This document shows, in pieces, positions 46,466-55,596 of a DNA stretch of 64,000 bases (its first letter is position 1; each line of letters begins with the position of its first letter). The notes below the pieces were generated by a model that was given only the letters and a program-made list of their open reading frames with translations, had not been told where the DNA came from and ran no database searches. The position numbers were made by a program, and so were the translations under genes. The stretch comes from Mycobacterium kyogaense (GTDB lineage: Bacteria > Actinomycetota > Actinomycetes > Mycobacteriales > Mycobacteriaceae): assembly GCF_003254575.1 (NCBI RefSeq), contig NZ_QJUA01000002.1, positions 186,001-250,000 on the forward strand, given 5' to 3'.

Positions 46466-46855
46466 TTACTTGACGGACACCGATGCGCCGGCGGCCTCGA
46501 GCTTGGCCTTGGCGTCCTCGGCGGCCTCCTTGGTGACCTTCTCGAGCAGCGGCTTGGGCGCGCTGTCGACGAGGTCCTTGGCCTCCTTGAGGCCCAGGCC
46601 GGACACGATCTCGCGGACGACCTTGATGACGCCGATCTTCTTCTCGCCGGCACCCTCGAGGATGACGTCGAATTCCGACTGCTCCTCGGCGGCCTCGGCG
46701 GGGGCACCGCCGGCGGGGCCGGCAGCAGCAACGGCGACCGGCGCCGCAGCGGTGACCTCGAAGGTCTCCTCGAACGCCTTCACGAACTCGCTCAGCTCGA
46801 GCAGGGTGAGCTCCTTGAACGCGTCGAGCAGCTCTTCAGTGGACAGCTTGGCCAT
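46466..46855 (-). CDS. rplL: 50S ribosomal protein L7/L12
   Basis: This 129-residue stalk protein has an N-terminal dimerisation region, an Ala/Gly-rich hinge (about residues 38-57) and a C-terminal domain ([23 protein letters not shown]). It recruits translation GTPases. It is second in the rplJ-rplL operon, 59 bp after rplJ. Confidence 0.99.
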   Translation of the reverse strand: MAKLSTEELLDAFKELTLLELSEFVKAFEETFEVTAAAPVAVAAAGPAGGAPAEAAEEQSEFDVILEGAGEKKIGVIKVVREIVSGLGLKEAKDLVDSAPKPLLEKVTKEAAEDAKAKLEAAGASVSVK

Positions 46856-46914
46856 GATGGTCCTTCCTTCGTTACTTCTTGATGTCTGTGGGTGGGTGGA
46901 ACGTGCGGGAACCG

Positions 46915-47442
46915 CTATGCGGCTTCCTCAGCGGCCTTCTTCTCTTGCAGCGCGGCAGCCAGACGTGCGACCTGCGACGCCGGAGCGTTGAACAGACCGG
47001 CAGCCTTGGTCAGGTTGCCCTTCATCGCGCCGGCCAGCTTGGCCAGCAGCACCTCGCGCGACTCGAGGTCCGCGATGCGGTTGACCTCGTCGACGGACAG
47101 CGCGCGGCCGTCCATGTAGCCGCCCTTGATGACCAGCGCCTTGTTGTCCTTGGCGAAGGTCTTGATCGCTTTGGCGGCGTCGACGGCTTCTCCCCTGACG
47201 AACGCGATCGCGGTGGGACCTGCGAACAGTTCGTCGAGACCTTCGATGCCTGCCTCGGCCGCCGCACGCTTGACCAAGGTGTTCTTGGCAACGGTGTAGG
47301 TGGCGGAGTCGCCGAGCGAACGGCGCAGCTGCGCGAGGTTGGCGACCGTCAGTCCGCGGTATTCGGTGACGAGCGTCGCCGTCGCCTCCTTGAACTGCTC
47401 GGCGATGTCGGCGACCGCGGTGGCCTTGTCAGCCTTGGCCAT
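46915..47442 (-). CDS. rplJ: 50S ribosomal protein L10
   Basis: This 175-residue stalk base protein binds L7/L12 dimers. It starts at ATG 47442 ([17 protein letters not shown]) with GAGGAGG upstream; an out-of-frame ATG lies between the two. It is preceded by a leader of about 200 nt containing a terminator-like hairpin. Confidence 0.98.
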   Translation of the reverse strand: MAKADKATAVADIAEQFKEATATLVTEYRGLTVANLAQLRRSLGDSATYTVAKNTLVKRAAAEAGIEGLDELFAGPTAIAFVRGEAVDAAKAIKTFAKDNKALVIKGGYMDGRALSVDEVNRIADLESREVLLAKLAGAMKGNLTKAAGLFNAPASQVARLAAALQEKKAAEEAA

Positions 47443-47526
47443 GCATGCCTCCTCGTGGTGGGTGTACGGATGTCCCATCGAGGAGCGCGGGCCGGGCGCA
47501 GGAGAAGGAGGGCGGGAAAACACGAA

Positions 47527-47552
47527 CGCCCCGACGCAGACAGGTCGGGGCG
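47527..47552 (-). promoter_or_regulatory. Attenuator-like hairpin in the rplJ leader
   Basis: CGCCCCGAC (47527-47535) and GTCGGGGCG (47544-47552) form a perfect 9-bp stem with an eight-base loop. On the minus strand it is followed by TTCGTGTTTTCCC, the form of an intrinsic terminator. It lies 85 nt before the rplJ start and after the promoter. Ribosomal stalk operons in several bacteria carry L10-binding leaders that feed back on expression. Confidence 0.65.
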
Positions 47553-47657
47553 CACACATATGAGGTACGTGCCTCGTCCTCCTGCGTGGGCCGCCGGGTG
47601 AAACCCGGACCTTCAACCATGTGACTGGTGACCGACGGTCTTCGGTGGAACGCCGCA

Positions 47658-47687
47658 AGAATAGCGTGCTGCGCCCCGATCAGCCAA
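47658..47687 (-). promoter_or_regulatory. rplJ-rplL promoter
   Basis: On the minus strand TTGGCT (47687-47682) and TATTCT (47663-47658) are separated by 18 bp. The promoter overlaps the last codons of the ROK kinase gene. The start would be near 47651, giving a leader of about 209 nt. Confidence 0.65.
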
Positions 47688-48582
47688 AACGGCCGAGGGC
47701 GGCGGCACCGATCAGCCCGGCATCGCCACCGAGCCGGGCCGGCACCACATGCAGCCCGTGCAGGAAACTCAGCCCCGCGTAGTCCCGCAATGCGGTCCGC
47801 AGCGGGTCGAACATCAGCTCCCCGGCGCGAGCCACGCCACCGCCGATGACCACGAGGTCCAGATCGCACGTTGCTGCGACGGAAGCGATCATCCGCGCCA
47901 GCGCGTCGGCGCCGCGCCGGAATGTCTGCAGGGCCACCGGGTGGCCCCCGCGCGCGTCCTCGGCCAGTTCCCTCGCTCCGGCGTCGGGCGGGGCCTGCCA
48001 GCCGTGGACGCGCGCCCACCGCGCCAACCAGGGACCGGCGGCGACGGTTTCCACACAGCCCCTTCCGCCGCACGTGCACGGCGATCCGTCGGGTTCGACC
48101 ACGACGTGACCGACGTGGCCGGCGTTGCCCGTCCGTCCGTGAAACGGCGCTCCGTCGACAACGAGTCCGCCGCCGACGCCGGTGGAGACCACCATGCCGA
48201 GCAGGAATTGCGCGCCCTCCGCCGCGCCGCGCCACTGCTCCCCCAGCGCCATGCACAATCCGTCACCACCGAGACGCGCGGGGACACCGGCGAGCTCCCC
48301 CACCCGGGCGACGATCGGAAAGCGTTGCCAGGCTGGGATGTTGATCGGACTGACGGTGCCCGCGGGGACATCGATCGGGCCGGCTGATGCGATACCGATG
48401 GCGTCCACGGTGCCACCGGCGGCCGCCAACGCACCGCTGAGCAGATTCTCGGTGGCGGCCCAGATCGTCTCGGCGTCGGCGCGCGGTGTCGGCAGTTCCG
48501 CGCGGTGTCGCAGCGCGCCGGAGTCGTCGACCAGTCCCACCGCCAGTTTGGTGCCGCCGATGTCGAGGGCGAGCGTCAGCAT
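47680..48582 (-). CDS. ROK-family sugar kinase
   Basis: This 300-residue protein has N-terminal ATP site LALDIGGTKLAVGLV, substrate region GNAGHVGHVVV and the ROK zinc motif CTCGGRGCVET. The adenosine motif VVIGGGVARAGE is near residue 246. It likely phosphorylates glucose or an N-acyl hexosamine. It corresponds by position to Rv0650. ATG 48582 follows GAGAGGA and is four bases after the WYL regulator stop. Confidence 0.92.
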   Translation of the reverse strand: MLTLALDIGGTKLAVGLVDDSGALRHRAELPTPRADAETIWAATENLLSGALAAAGGTVDAIGIASAGPIDVPAGTVSPINIPAWQRFPIVARVGELAGVPARLGGDGLCMALGEQWRGAAEGAQFLLGMVVSTGVGGGLVVDGAPFHGRTGNAGHVGHVVVEPDGSPCTCGGRGCVETVAAGPWLARWARVHGWQAPPDAGARELAEDARGGHPVALQTFRRGADALARMIASVAATCDLDLVVIGGGVARAGELMFDPLRTALRDYAGLSFLHGLHVVPARLGGDAGLIGAAALGRFG

Positions 48583-48586
48583 CCGG

Positions 48587-49549
48587 TCATCCTCTCGTGG
48601 CACGTCGCATCCGCTCCGCCATCGCCACCATCGCGTCGGCCAGCTCGGGAGACTCCAGGATCTCGAAGTCGGCGTCGACCATCGCGAGCCACGGCACCAT
48701 CTGCCGGGGATCGTCGGCACCGGCGGTGACGATGGTCGCGTCGGGGCCGTCGGCTTCGATGTCCACGGAGCCGGCCGGGAAGTGCGGGGCGACGGTGTCG
48801 ACGGGTGCGTGATAGCGGATACGGGCCACGTACCGGTACGGCGACGTGCTGATCGAGCGGCGCACGTAGGCGGCCGCGTCTGGAGCGTCGCGCGCCGCGA
48901 ACGTGGTGCCGACCGCGGCGACGTCGGACATCCGGTCCAGCCGCAGGCTCCGCCAGTCCTGCCGGTCGCGGTCGAATGCGAGCAGGTACCAGCGGCGACC
49001 AGTGGTCACGAGCTGGTAGGGCTCGAGACGGCGCCGCGTCGCGGTGCCGCCCCGGTCCACATAGCCGGCGGTGACGTGTTCGCGGTCCCGGCTGGCTCGG
49101 GCGAGCGTCATCAGCACGTCGGGTTCGACGACGGACTCTGGCGCGCCCGATGTCAGCGTGACCGTGGCGTCGTGGACGGCGGAGACCTGGGAGCGCAGCC
49201 GTCGTGGCATCACCTGGTCGAGCTTGCTCAGTGCGCGCAGTGCCGATTCGCCGACTCCGGCGACGCTTCCGCCTGCCGCGAGCCGCAGGCAGACCGCCAT
49301 GGCGACCGCCTCGTCGGGGTCCAGCAGCAGAGGCGGCAGCGCGGCGCCGGCGCCCAGTTGGTAACCGCCGCCGTGGCCCCTGCTGGCGGCGACGGGGTAG
49401 CCGAGCTCACGCAACCGCTCGATGTCTCGGCGCACACTGCGAGTCGTGACACCGAGCCGGGCGGCGAGGTCGTCGCCCGACCACACCCGCCGGGACTGGA
49501 GCAGGCCGAGGAGCTGCAGCACGCGGCTCGTCGTCTCGGACACCCCCAC
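48587..49549 (-). CDS. WYL-domain transcriptional regulator
   Basis: This protein of about 320 residues has an N-terminal DeoR-type HTH (WSGDDLAARLGVTTRSVRRDIERLRELGYPV) and a WYL ligand-binding domain with YQLVTTGRRWYLLAFDRDRQDWRSLRLDRM, followed by a WCX-like C-terminal domain. Starts at GTG 49549 or GTG 49543 are both possible. It is divergent from two DinB genes with only 55 bp between, so they are likely its targets. It is also upstream of and nearly contiguous with the ROK kinase. Confidence 0.88.
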   Translation of the reverse strand: MGVSETTSRVLQLLGLLQSRRVWSGDDLAARLGVTTRSVRRDIERLRELGYPVAASRGHGGGYQLGAGAALPPLLLDPDEAVAMAVCLRLAAGGSVAGVGESALRALSKLDQVMPRRLRSQVSAVHDATVTLTSGAPESVVEPDVLMTLARASRDREHVTAGYVDRGGTATRRRLEPYQLVTTGRRWYLLAFDRDRQDWRSLRLDRMSDVAAVGTTFAARDAPDAAAYVRRSISTSPYRYVARIRYHAPVDTVAPHFPAGSVDIEADGPDATIVTAGADDPRQMVPWLAMVDADFEILESPELADAMVAMAERMRRATRG

Positions 49550-49565
49550 AGCGTGCCAGAGTTTC

Positions 49566-49582
49566 AGGACCGAAATTGTCCT
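49566..49582. promoter_or_regulatory. Inverted repeat between WYL regulator and DinB gene
   Basis: AGGACCGAAATTGTCCT has 5-bp arms around seven bases, in the short divergent spacer. It is a candidate operator for the WYL regulator. Confidence 0.4.
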
Positions 49583-49604
49583 ATACCTCTGCGACGCTTG
49601 CACC

Positions 49605-50138
49605 ATGGACGTCACCGACGAACTGATCGACCAGCTCGACTTCCACTGGCGGACGCAGCTGCGGCCGCGCCTGGAGGGCCTGACCGACGACGAGTACTTC
49701 TGGCAGCCGGTGCCGGACTGCTGGACCGTGCACCCCGACGGCCGCGTCGACTTCGCCTACCCGCCGCCGCAACCGGAGCCCTTCACCACGATCGCGTGGC
49801 GGATGGCGCACCTGATCGTCGGCGTGCTGGCGATGCGCAGCCACGCGCATTTCCAGGGCCCGCCTGCCGACTACGCATCGTGGCCCTACGCCACGGACGC
49901 GACGACCGCGATCGCCCAACTCGACACCGAGTACCAGCGCTGGGTCACCGGCGTCCGCAGCCTCGACGCCGCGGCCCTGGCACGCCCGTGCGGCCCGGCC
50001 GAGGGCCCCTACGGCGAGCGCCCGATGATGACGTTGGTGCTGCACATCACCCGCGAGATGATCCACCACGGTGCCGAAATCGCCTGCATCCGTGATCTTT
50101 ACGCACACACCCCGCACGTACGAACCAAGGAGAACTGA
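49605..50138 (+). CDS. DinB-family protein
   Basis: This 177-residue four-helix DinB/YfiT-like protein has metal-ligand-type histidines in WRMAHLIVG (near residue 67) and MTLVLHITREMIHHGAEIACIRDL at the C terminus. Relatives include thiol-dependent S-transferases, notably mycothiol-dependent enzymes in actinobacteria. It is the first of two DinB genes, with a second beginning one base after it. Substrate unknown. Confidence 0.85.
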   Translation: MDVTDELIDQLDFHWRTQLRPRLEGLTDDEYFWQPVPDCWTVHPDGRVDFAYPPPQPEPFTTIAWRMAHLIVGVLAMRSHAHFQGPPADYASWPYATDATTAIAQLDTEYQRWVTGVRSLDAAALARPCGPAEGPYGERPMMTLVLHITREMIHHGAEIACIRDLYAHTPHVRTKEN

Positions 50139-50139
50139 C

Positions 50140-50736
50140 ATGCCCGGACTGCCACCGCCCGCCGACGGCGAACGCCAGACGCTCATCGAGTTCCTCAGGT
50201 TCAACCAGAATGCGTTCTTCTCGGTGGCTCACGGCCTGACCGACGAGCAGGCCCGCGCAACGCCATCGGCGAGCGCGTTGTCGGTCGGCGGCCTGGTCAA
50301 GCATGCCGCCGGCGTGCAGCGCGGGTGGCTCGCACGCGTCGTCGCCGCTCCGGACTTTCCGCCTCCCGACCCGCGGCCGCTCGAGGAGCAGATGGCCGAG
50401 CATGCCGATCAGTACACGATGCGCGATGACGAGACGTTGGCCGATCTGCTCGAGGACCTGCGAACCGTCAACGACGAGGTGGTGATGGCCTTCGCGGAGA
50501 AAGACCTCGACACTCCGGTCCCGGTCCCCCACGAGGTGCCGTGGTTTCCCAGCGATGTCGACTTCTGGACGGTGCGCTGGGTCGCGCTGCATCTGGTCGA
50601 GGAGCTGACCCGGCACGCCGGCCACGCCGACATCATCCGCGAAACCTGTGATGGCGCAACGATGTACGAGCTGATGGCGGAACAGGAAGAATGGCCGGAG
50701 ACAGACTTCGTCAAGCGCTGGCGCCCGGCGAACTAA
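50140..50736 (+). CDS. DinB-family (DUF664-like) protein
   Basis: This 198-residue protein has the DinB/DUF664 layout: LIEFLRFNQNAFFSVAHGLTDEQAR near the N terminus, SVGGLVKHAAGVQRGWLARV, and WVALHLVEELTRHAGHADIIRE, giving three His ligands for a metal. The ATG at 50140 has AAGGAG upstream and follows the first DinB gene by one base. It is likely a mycothiol-dependent transferase or isomerase-like protein. The 3' end overlaps the convergent tetR gene by four bases. Confidence 0.87.
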   Translation: MPGLPPPADGERQTLIEFLRFNQNAFFSVAHGLTDEQARATPSASALSVGGLVKHAAGVQRGWLARVVAAPDFPPPDPRPLEEQMAEHADQYTMRDDETLADLLEDLRTVNDEVVMAFAEKDLDTPVPVPHEVPWFPSDVDFWTVRWVALHLVEELTRHAGHADIIRETCDGATMYELMAEQEEWPETDFVKRWRPAN

Positions 50737-51329
50737 CGCAGCACCAGGGCCAGCGCATGGTCGACGACGGCGTCGAGATCGTCGCCGAGGCGTCCGGCCA
50801 GCCACTGCTGCGCGAGTTCGGCCATCGCGCCGGTGTAGAGCGCAGCCGCCACCTGTGCGCCCACCGCGTCGGGATCCGGGTGCAGTCGCCAACCTTCTGA
50901 CAGCACCGCCTCACGCAACAGGTCTTGCGTGGCGGCCCGGCGGGCAGCGAGCACAGGATTGGCCCGCGCATCGGTGAACAGCACTCGGCCCCGCCGCGGA
51001 TCGGTGGAGCTGAACTCCAGCACGGCCGCCATCCCGGCCCGAGTGCGAGCGCGCAGCGACGCGCCTGCCGCCGCCATCGCGGCGTCGACGGCCAGGGCCA
51101 ACTCCGCGCTGACCCGGTCGTAGACGGCGCCGAGCAGGGCGTCGACATCAGGGAAGCTCTCGTAGAAGTACCGGGAGTTCAGACCGGTCTCCCGGCACGC
51201 CGATCGCACCGACAGTGCCTGCTCGCCGCCCTCCCCGAAGATCCGGTACGCGGCGTCGACCAGCAGTTGCCGCCGCTCGGCACGGCGGTCGACCAGCGGC
51301 ACGCCCGCCCATCTCGTGGGAGTCGACAC
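50733..51329 (-). CDS. TetR-family transcriptional regulator
   Basis: This protein of about 198 residues has an HTH (LSVRSACRETGLNSRYFYESF) and a helical ligand domain. GTG 51329 gives STPTRWAGVPLVDRRAERRQ; GTG 51362 is also in frame. It is divergent from the DUF2236 gene across an 82-bp spacer with a perfect 8-bp inverted repeat. It corresponds by position to Rv0653c. Ligand unknown. Confidence 0.87.
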   Translation of the reverse strand: MSTPTRWAGVPLVDRRAERRQLLVDAAYRIFGEGGEQALSVRSACRETGLNSRYFYESFPDVDALLGAVYDRVSAELALAVDAAMAAAGASLRARTRAGMAAVLEFSSTDPRRGRVLFTDARANPVLAARRAATQDLLREAVLSEGWRLHPDPDAVGAQVAAALYTGAMAELAQQWLAGRLGDDLDAVVDHALALVLR

Positions 51330-51354
51330 CCGGTCAGCGTAGGCCGCCGCGAGT

Positions 51355-51402
51355 CTGGTCACAACCGTATCCAGAAGCTAAACTGGGCACACCCGTGACC
51401 AG
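51355..51402. promoter_or_regulatory. 8-bp inverted repeat flanking a -10 element
   Basis: CTGGTCAC (51355-51362) and GTGACCAG (51395-51402) are perfect inverted copies 32 bp apart. They flank TAAACT (51379-51384), a good -10 for the DUF2236 gene. The arrangement suggests paired operator half-sites for the divergent TetR protein, though the spacing is wide. Confidence 0.45.
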
Positions 51403-51411
51403 GAGGATCAG

Positions 51412-52377
51412 ATGTTCCTGCCGCACCAGCTCATCGGCCAGGTGCTCGACCGCCGCTTCGACCAGGATGTGCGCCGGCACTTCTTCAAGGGGATGGAGTT
51501 CGCCGCGCCCACGGGTGATCCGGGCTGGTTCGGCCCGGGCAGCGCCGTGTGGCACGTGCACTCGCACACCCACGCGCTGATCTTCGGCCTCCAGTGCGCC
51601 GCATTCCTGGAACGTCTGGACCCCTCCATCTACTGGATGGGCGTCCATCACTCCCGGCTCGTCCGGGACGACACCCGCCACGATCCGATGCCCCAGATCG
51701 ACCCCGAGGGTGCGCTCACCCGCCTCGGACACTCCGTCGCCTTCTTCATCGGCACGGCCTACGGCTCGACCGCGACCGCCGAACGGCTGGCGACCACGGT
51801 CGCGTCGATGCACCACACGATCAAGGGCACCCGGCCCGACGGCGCGCGCTACGACGCCGACGACCCCGAGTGGCTGCGCTGGAACTATGCGACGGTGGTC
51901 TGGGGTATCGCCACCGCGCACGAGCTCTACCATCCGAACCCGTTGCGCGGCAAGAAGATCGACCGTTACTACGACGAGTTCGTCCGCGTCGGCCACGCGC
52001 TCGGCGGCACCGACCTGCCCACCACCAAAGCCGACACCCTCGACTGCCTGAAGTCATACCTGCCGAAGCTCGCCGTCACCTACGGCACCGCCATGGCCAC
52101 CGGGCCGAACCTGCCGCTGCCGCAGGCGGCGCTGAACTGGGCCGTTCGCGACACCATGCCGCCCTGGGCCAAGGGCCTGATCCAACACAGCGACCCCAAC
52201 ATCGTCGAGCGCACCGCCCGTCGCGCCCTCGTCTGGTCGATCATCAACGGGGTACATGCGGCGTCCGGAACGATGCCGGAGTTCGAGCAGGCCAGGGCTC
52301 GTGTCGCCGACGTTCCTGTGACCCGGGGCACACAGATTTTCGAGCGTGCAGGGGCTTTTGAGACACTGCAGGGATGA
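51412..52377 (+). CDS. DUF2236 (MpaB/latex-clearing-type) oxygenase-like protein
   Basis: This 321-residue all-helical protein of the DUF2236 family includes histidine-bearing motifs AVWHVHSHTHALIFGLQ and a later WNYATVVWGIATAHELYH. These are typical of the heme-binding latex-clearing protein/MpaB group. ATG 51412 has AGGAGGATCAG just before it. It overlaps the ABC1 kinase gene by four bases and probably forms an operon with it and the following hydrolase. Reaction unknown. Confidence 0.82.
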   Translation: MFLPHQLIGQVLDRRFDQDVRRHFFKGMEFAAPTGDPGWFGPGSAVWHVHSHTHALIFGLQCAAFLERLDPSIYWMGVHHSRLVRDDTRHDPMPQIDPEGALTRLGHSVAFFIGTAYGSTATAERLATTVASMHHTIKGTRPDGARYDADDPEWLRWNYATVVWGIATAHELYHPNPLRGKKIDRYYDEFVRVGHALGGTDLPTTKADTLDCLKSYLPKLAVTYGTAMATGPNLPLPQAALNWAVRDTMPPWAKGLIQHSDPNIVERTARRALVWSIINGVHAASGTMPEFEQARARVADVPVTRGTQIFERAGAFETLQG

Positions 52378-53729
52378 GTACAACGCGGAACACACAGCAC
52401 CGCGGGGTAGCCAAGCTCGACCGTGTGCCCCTGCCCATCGAGGCAGCGCGCATCGGCGCGACCGGCTGGCAGGTCACTCGCACCGGCGCGCGGGTCGTGT
52501 CGAAGCTGCGCTCCCGCGGTTCGCTGCAGCAGAAGATCGTCAAGCAGATCCCCCAGGCCTTCGCCGACCTGGGACCGACCTACGTGAAATTCGGCCAGAT
52601 CATCGCGTCCAGCCCGGGTGCGTTCGGCGAGCCGCTGAGCCGAGAATTCCGCAGTCTTCTCGACCGGGTACCGCCCGCCGATTCCGAGGCCGTGCACAAG
52701 CTGTTCCGGGAGGAGCTGGGTGACGACCCGGCGAATCTGTTCGCCTCGTTCGACGAGAAGCCATTCGCTTCCGCGTCGATCGCGCAGGTCCACTACGCGA
52801 CACTGCACAGCGGCGAAGAGGTGGTCGTCAAGATCCAGCGACCGGGCATTCGCCGCCGCGTCGCCGCCGACCTGCAGATCCTCAAGCGGGGAGCGCGCCT
52901 CGTCGAGTTCGCAAAGCTGGGTCAGCGGCTCTCCGCGCAGGACGTCGTAGCCGACTTCGCCGACAACCTCGCCGAGGAACTGGACTTCCGGCTCGAGGCG
53001 CAGTCGATGGACGCCTGGGTGGCCCACATGCACGCCTCCCCGCTGGGCAAGAACATCCGCGTGCCGCAGGTCTACTGGGACCTCACCAGCGAGCGGGTGC
53101 TGACCATGGAACGCGTCTCGGGTATTCGCATCGATGACGTGGCCGCGATCCGCAAGAAGGGCTTCGACGGCACTGAGTTGGTCAAGGCGCTGCTGTTCAG
53201 CCTCTTCGAGGGTGGGCTCCGGCACGGCCTCTTCCACGGCGATCTCCACGCCGGCAACCTGTCCGTCGACGACGACGGCAAGATCGTGTTCTTCGACTTC
53301 GGCATCATGGGGCGCATCGATCCGCGGACCCGCTGGCTGCTGCGCGAACTGGTGTACGCGTTGCTGGTCAAGAAGGACCACGCTGCGGCAGGCAAGATCG
53401 TCGTGCTGATGGGTGCGGTCGGCACCGTCAAGCCCGAGGCGCAGGCGGCCAAGGACCTCGAGAAGTTCGCCACCCCGTTGACGATGACGTCGCTGGGCGA
53501 TCTGAGCTACGCCGAGATCGGCAAGCAGCTCTCCGCGCTGGCCGAGGCCTACGACGTCAAGCTGCCGCGCGAGCTGGTACTGATCGGCAAGCAGTTCCTC
53601 TACGTCGAGCGCTACATGAAATTGCTGGCGCCCAGCTGGCAGATGATGAGCGACCCGGCACTAACGGGATACTTCGCGAACTTCATGGTCGAGGTGTCGC
53701 GCGAGCACGACCAGGAGTTGGACGCCTGA
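52374..53729 (+). CDS. ABC1/UbiB-family atypical kinase
   Basis: This 451-residue protein has the family's VKFGQ motif (YVKFGQIIASSPG), ATP-site lysine region (EEVVVKIQRPG), catalytic HGDLHAGN and metal-binding FFDFGIMG. UbiB/Coq8 proteins act as ATPases supporting lipid or quinone metabolism. Mycobacteria use menaquinone, so the true role here is open. It starts at ATG 52374 overlapping DUF2236, and its TGA overlaps the next ATG. Confidence 0.92.
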   Translation: MSTTRNTQHRGVAKLDRVPLPIEAARIGATGWQVTRTGARVVSKLRSRGSLQQKIVKQIPQAFADLGPTYVKFGQIIASSPGAFGEPLSREFRSLLDRVPPADSEAVHKLFREELGDDPANLFASFDEKPFASASIAQVHYATLHSGEEVVVKIQRPGIRRRVAADLQILKRGARLVEFAKLGQRLSAQDVVADFADNLAEELDFRLEAQSMDAWVAHMHASPLGKNIRVPQVYWDLTSERVLTMERVSGIRIDDVAAIRKKGFDGTELVKALLFSLFEGGLRHGLFHGDLHAGNLSVDDDGKIVFFDFGIMGRIDPRTRWLLRELVYALLVKKDHAAAGKIVVLMGAVGTVKPEAQAAKDLEKFATPLTMTSLGDLSYAEIGKQLSALAEAYDVKLPRELVLIGKQFLYVERYMKLLAPSWQMMSDPALTGYFANFMVEVSREHDQELDA

Positions 53730-54628
53730 TGCAGGTACGCAGTGGCACTGCACCCTCCGGCGAGATCGACATCCACTACGAGGACATGGGCGACCCGGGC
53801 GACCCGGCCGTCATGTTGATCATGGGGCTCGGCGCGCAGATGATCTTCTGGCGCACCGAGTTCTGCGAGAAGCTGGTCAACCAGGGACTGCGGGTCGTCC
53901 GCTTCGACAATCGCGACTGCGGACTGTCGGGCAAGCTGCGCGGCCGGCGCGCCCGGTCCCCGCTGCCGCTGAGCATGGCGCGCTCGTTCCTCGGAATTGC
54001 CAGCCCGGCGCCCTACCGGCTCGAGGACATGGCCGACGACACCGCCGCCCTCGCCGACCATCTCGGCATCGAGCGTGCCCATGTCGTCGGGGCATCGATG
54101 GGGGGCATGATCGCGCAGGTCTTCGCCGCCCGGCATGCCGAACGCACGCGCTCACTGGGTGTGATCTTCTCCAGCAACAACCAGTCGGCGCTGCCGCCGC
54201 CCGGACCGCAGCAACTGCTCGCGATCCTGTCCAAGCCCTCGGGTACCGGCCGCGACGCGATCATCGACAACGCGGTCAAGGTCAGCAGGGTGATCGGCAG
54301 CCCGGGGTATCCGCGGTCCGACGATGCGCTGCGCGCCGACGCCATCGAGGGCTACGACCGGTCCTACTACCCGGCGGGAATCGGCAGGCAGTTCTCGGCG
54401 ATCCTGGGCAGTGGCAGCCTGCGCGGGTACAACCGCAAGACCACCGCGCCCACCGTCGTGATCCACGGCACGGCCGACAAGCTGATGCGCCCGTCGGGTG
54501 GCCGTGCGATCGCCAACGCGATCCCCGACGCACGACTCGTGCTGTTCGACGGTATGGGCCATGAACTGCCCGAACCCCTGTGGGATGACATCGTCGGCGA
54601 GCTGAAGACGACGTTCGCGCAGGGCTAG
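53729..54628 (+). CDS. lipG: Alpha/beta hydrolase (LipG-like)
   Basis: This 299-residue hydrolase has the oxyanion region LIMGLGAQMIFWR and FDNRDCGLSG. The nucleophile elbow is GASMGG in HVVGASMGGMIAQV, the Asp region is VIHGTADKLMRPSGG, and the His is in FDGMGHELPEP, completing a Ser-Asp-His triad. It is translationally coupled to the ABC1 gene (TGATG). Position before the mycolate methyltransferase genes matches lipG in M. tuberculosis. The substrate is likely an ester or thioester. Confidence 0.9.
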   Translation: MQVRSGTAPSGEIDIHYEDMGDPGDPAVMLIMGLGAQMIFWRTEFCEKLVNQGLRVVRFDNRDCGLSGKLRGRRARSPLPLSMARSFLGIASPAPYRLEDMADDTAALADHLGIERAHVVGASMGGMIAQVFAARHAERTRSLGVIFSSNNQSALPPPGPQQLLAILSKPSGTGRDAIIDNAVKVSRVIGSPGYPRSDDALRADAIEGYDRSYYPAGIGRQFSAILGSGSLRGYNRKTTAPTVVIHGTADKLMRPSGGRAIANAIPDARLVLFDGMGHELPEPLWDDIVGELKTTFAQG

Positions 54629-54714
54629 CAGAAGCACGTACCATGCCTGACGGGCATGCGTGACCGCCGTTTCAGGAGATCCTCTTCGGGCAGCTTGCTC
54701 AGGAAGGCCACCTC

Positions 54715-55596
54715 ATGGCCGAAACAAAAAAGAAGAACTTGAAGCCTCATTTCGACGACGTCCAGGCGCATTACGACCTCTCCGATGAGTTCTTCCGGCT
54801 GTTCCTCGACCCTTCGCAGATGTACAGCTGCGCATACTTCGAGCGCGACGACATGACCCTCGAAGAGGCGCAGCGCGCCAAGGTCGACCTGGCGCTGGGG
54901 AAGCTCGGTCTCGAGCCCGGGATGACGTTGCTAGACGTCGGCTGCGGGTGGGGCTACACGATGATGCGGGCGATCGAGCTCTACGACGTCAACGTGATCG
55001 GCCTGACGCTCAGCGAGAACCAGAAAGCACATGTCGAGCAGGTGTTCGCCGCATCGGACAGCCCGCGCACCAAGGAGATTCGCCTCGAAGGCTGGGAGAG
55101 CTTCGACCAGCCCGTTGACCGCATCGTCTCCATCGGGGCGTTTGAGCACTTCGGCAAGGACCGCTGGGACGACTTCTTCACCACTGCCTACCGGGTGTTG
55201 CCCGACGACGGTGTGATGTTGCTGCACACCATCACCGCGCTGACGATCCCGCAGATGATCGAACGCGGCATTCCGCTGACGTTCTCGGTCGCCCGGTTCA
55301 TCAAGTTCATCCTTACCGAAATCTTCCCGGGCGGGTACCTGCCGACGATCGAGCTGGTCGGCGAGCATGCCGGCAAGGCGGGCTTCACTCTCACGCGTGA
55401 GCAGTCGCTGCAGCCGCACTATGCGCGCACCCTGGATCTCTGGGCAGCCGCGCTCGAGGCGCACAAGGACGAGGCCATCGCGGTCCAGTCCGAAGAGGTC
55501 TACGACCGCTACATGCACTACCTGACCGGGTGCGCGGATTCGTTCCGCAAGGGCTACACCGACGTCAACCAATTCACGTTGGTCAAGCAGCCCTGA
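54715..55596 (+). CDS. mmaA1: Mycolic acid SAM methyltransferase, MmaA1-like
   Basis: This 293-residue cyclopropane-synthase-type methyltransferase has SAM site LLDVGCGWG near residue 75, substrate motif [24 protein letters not shown] and C-terminal [14 protein letters not shown]. The C-terminal pattern and the N-terminal [24 protein letters not shown] favour MmaA1, which acts in trans-mycolate formation. ATG 54715 has AGGAAGG upstream. It is followed 166 bp later by mmaA4. Confidence 0.9.
   Translation: MAETKKKNLKPHFDDVQAHYDLSDEFFRLFLDPSQMYSCAYFERDDMTLEEAQRAKVDLALGKLGLEPGMTLLDVGCGWGYTMMRAIELYDVNVIGLTLSENQKAHVEQVFAASDSPRTKEIRLEGWESFDQPVDRIVSIGAFEHFGKDRWDDFFTTAYRVLPDDGVMLLHTITALTIPQMIERGIPLTFSVARFIKFILTEIFPGGYLPTIELVGEHAGKAGFTLTREQSLQPHYARTLDLWAAALEAHKDEAIAVQSEEVYDRYMHYLTGCADSFRKGYTDVNQFTLVKQP

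Noticed and set aside
52080-53381. 433-codon minus-strand frame opposite the ABC1 kinase
   Set aside because: Shadow of a motif-complete ABC1 kinase and DUF2236 gene; no recognisable domain.
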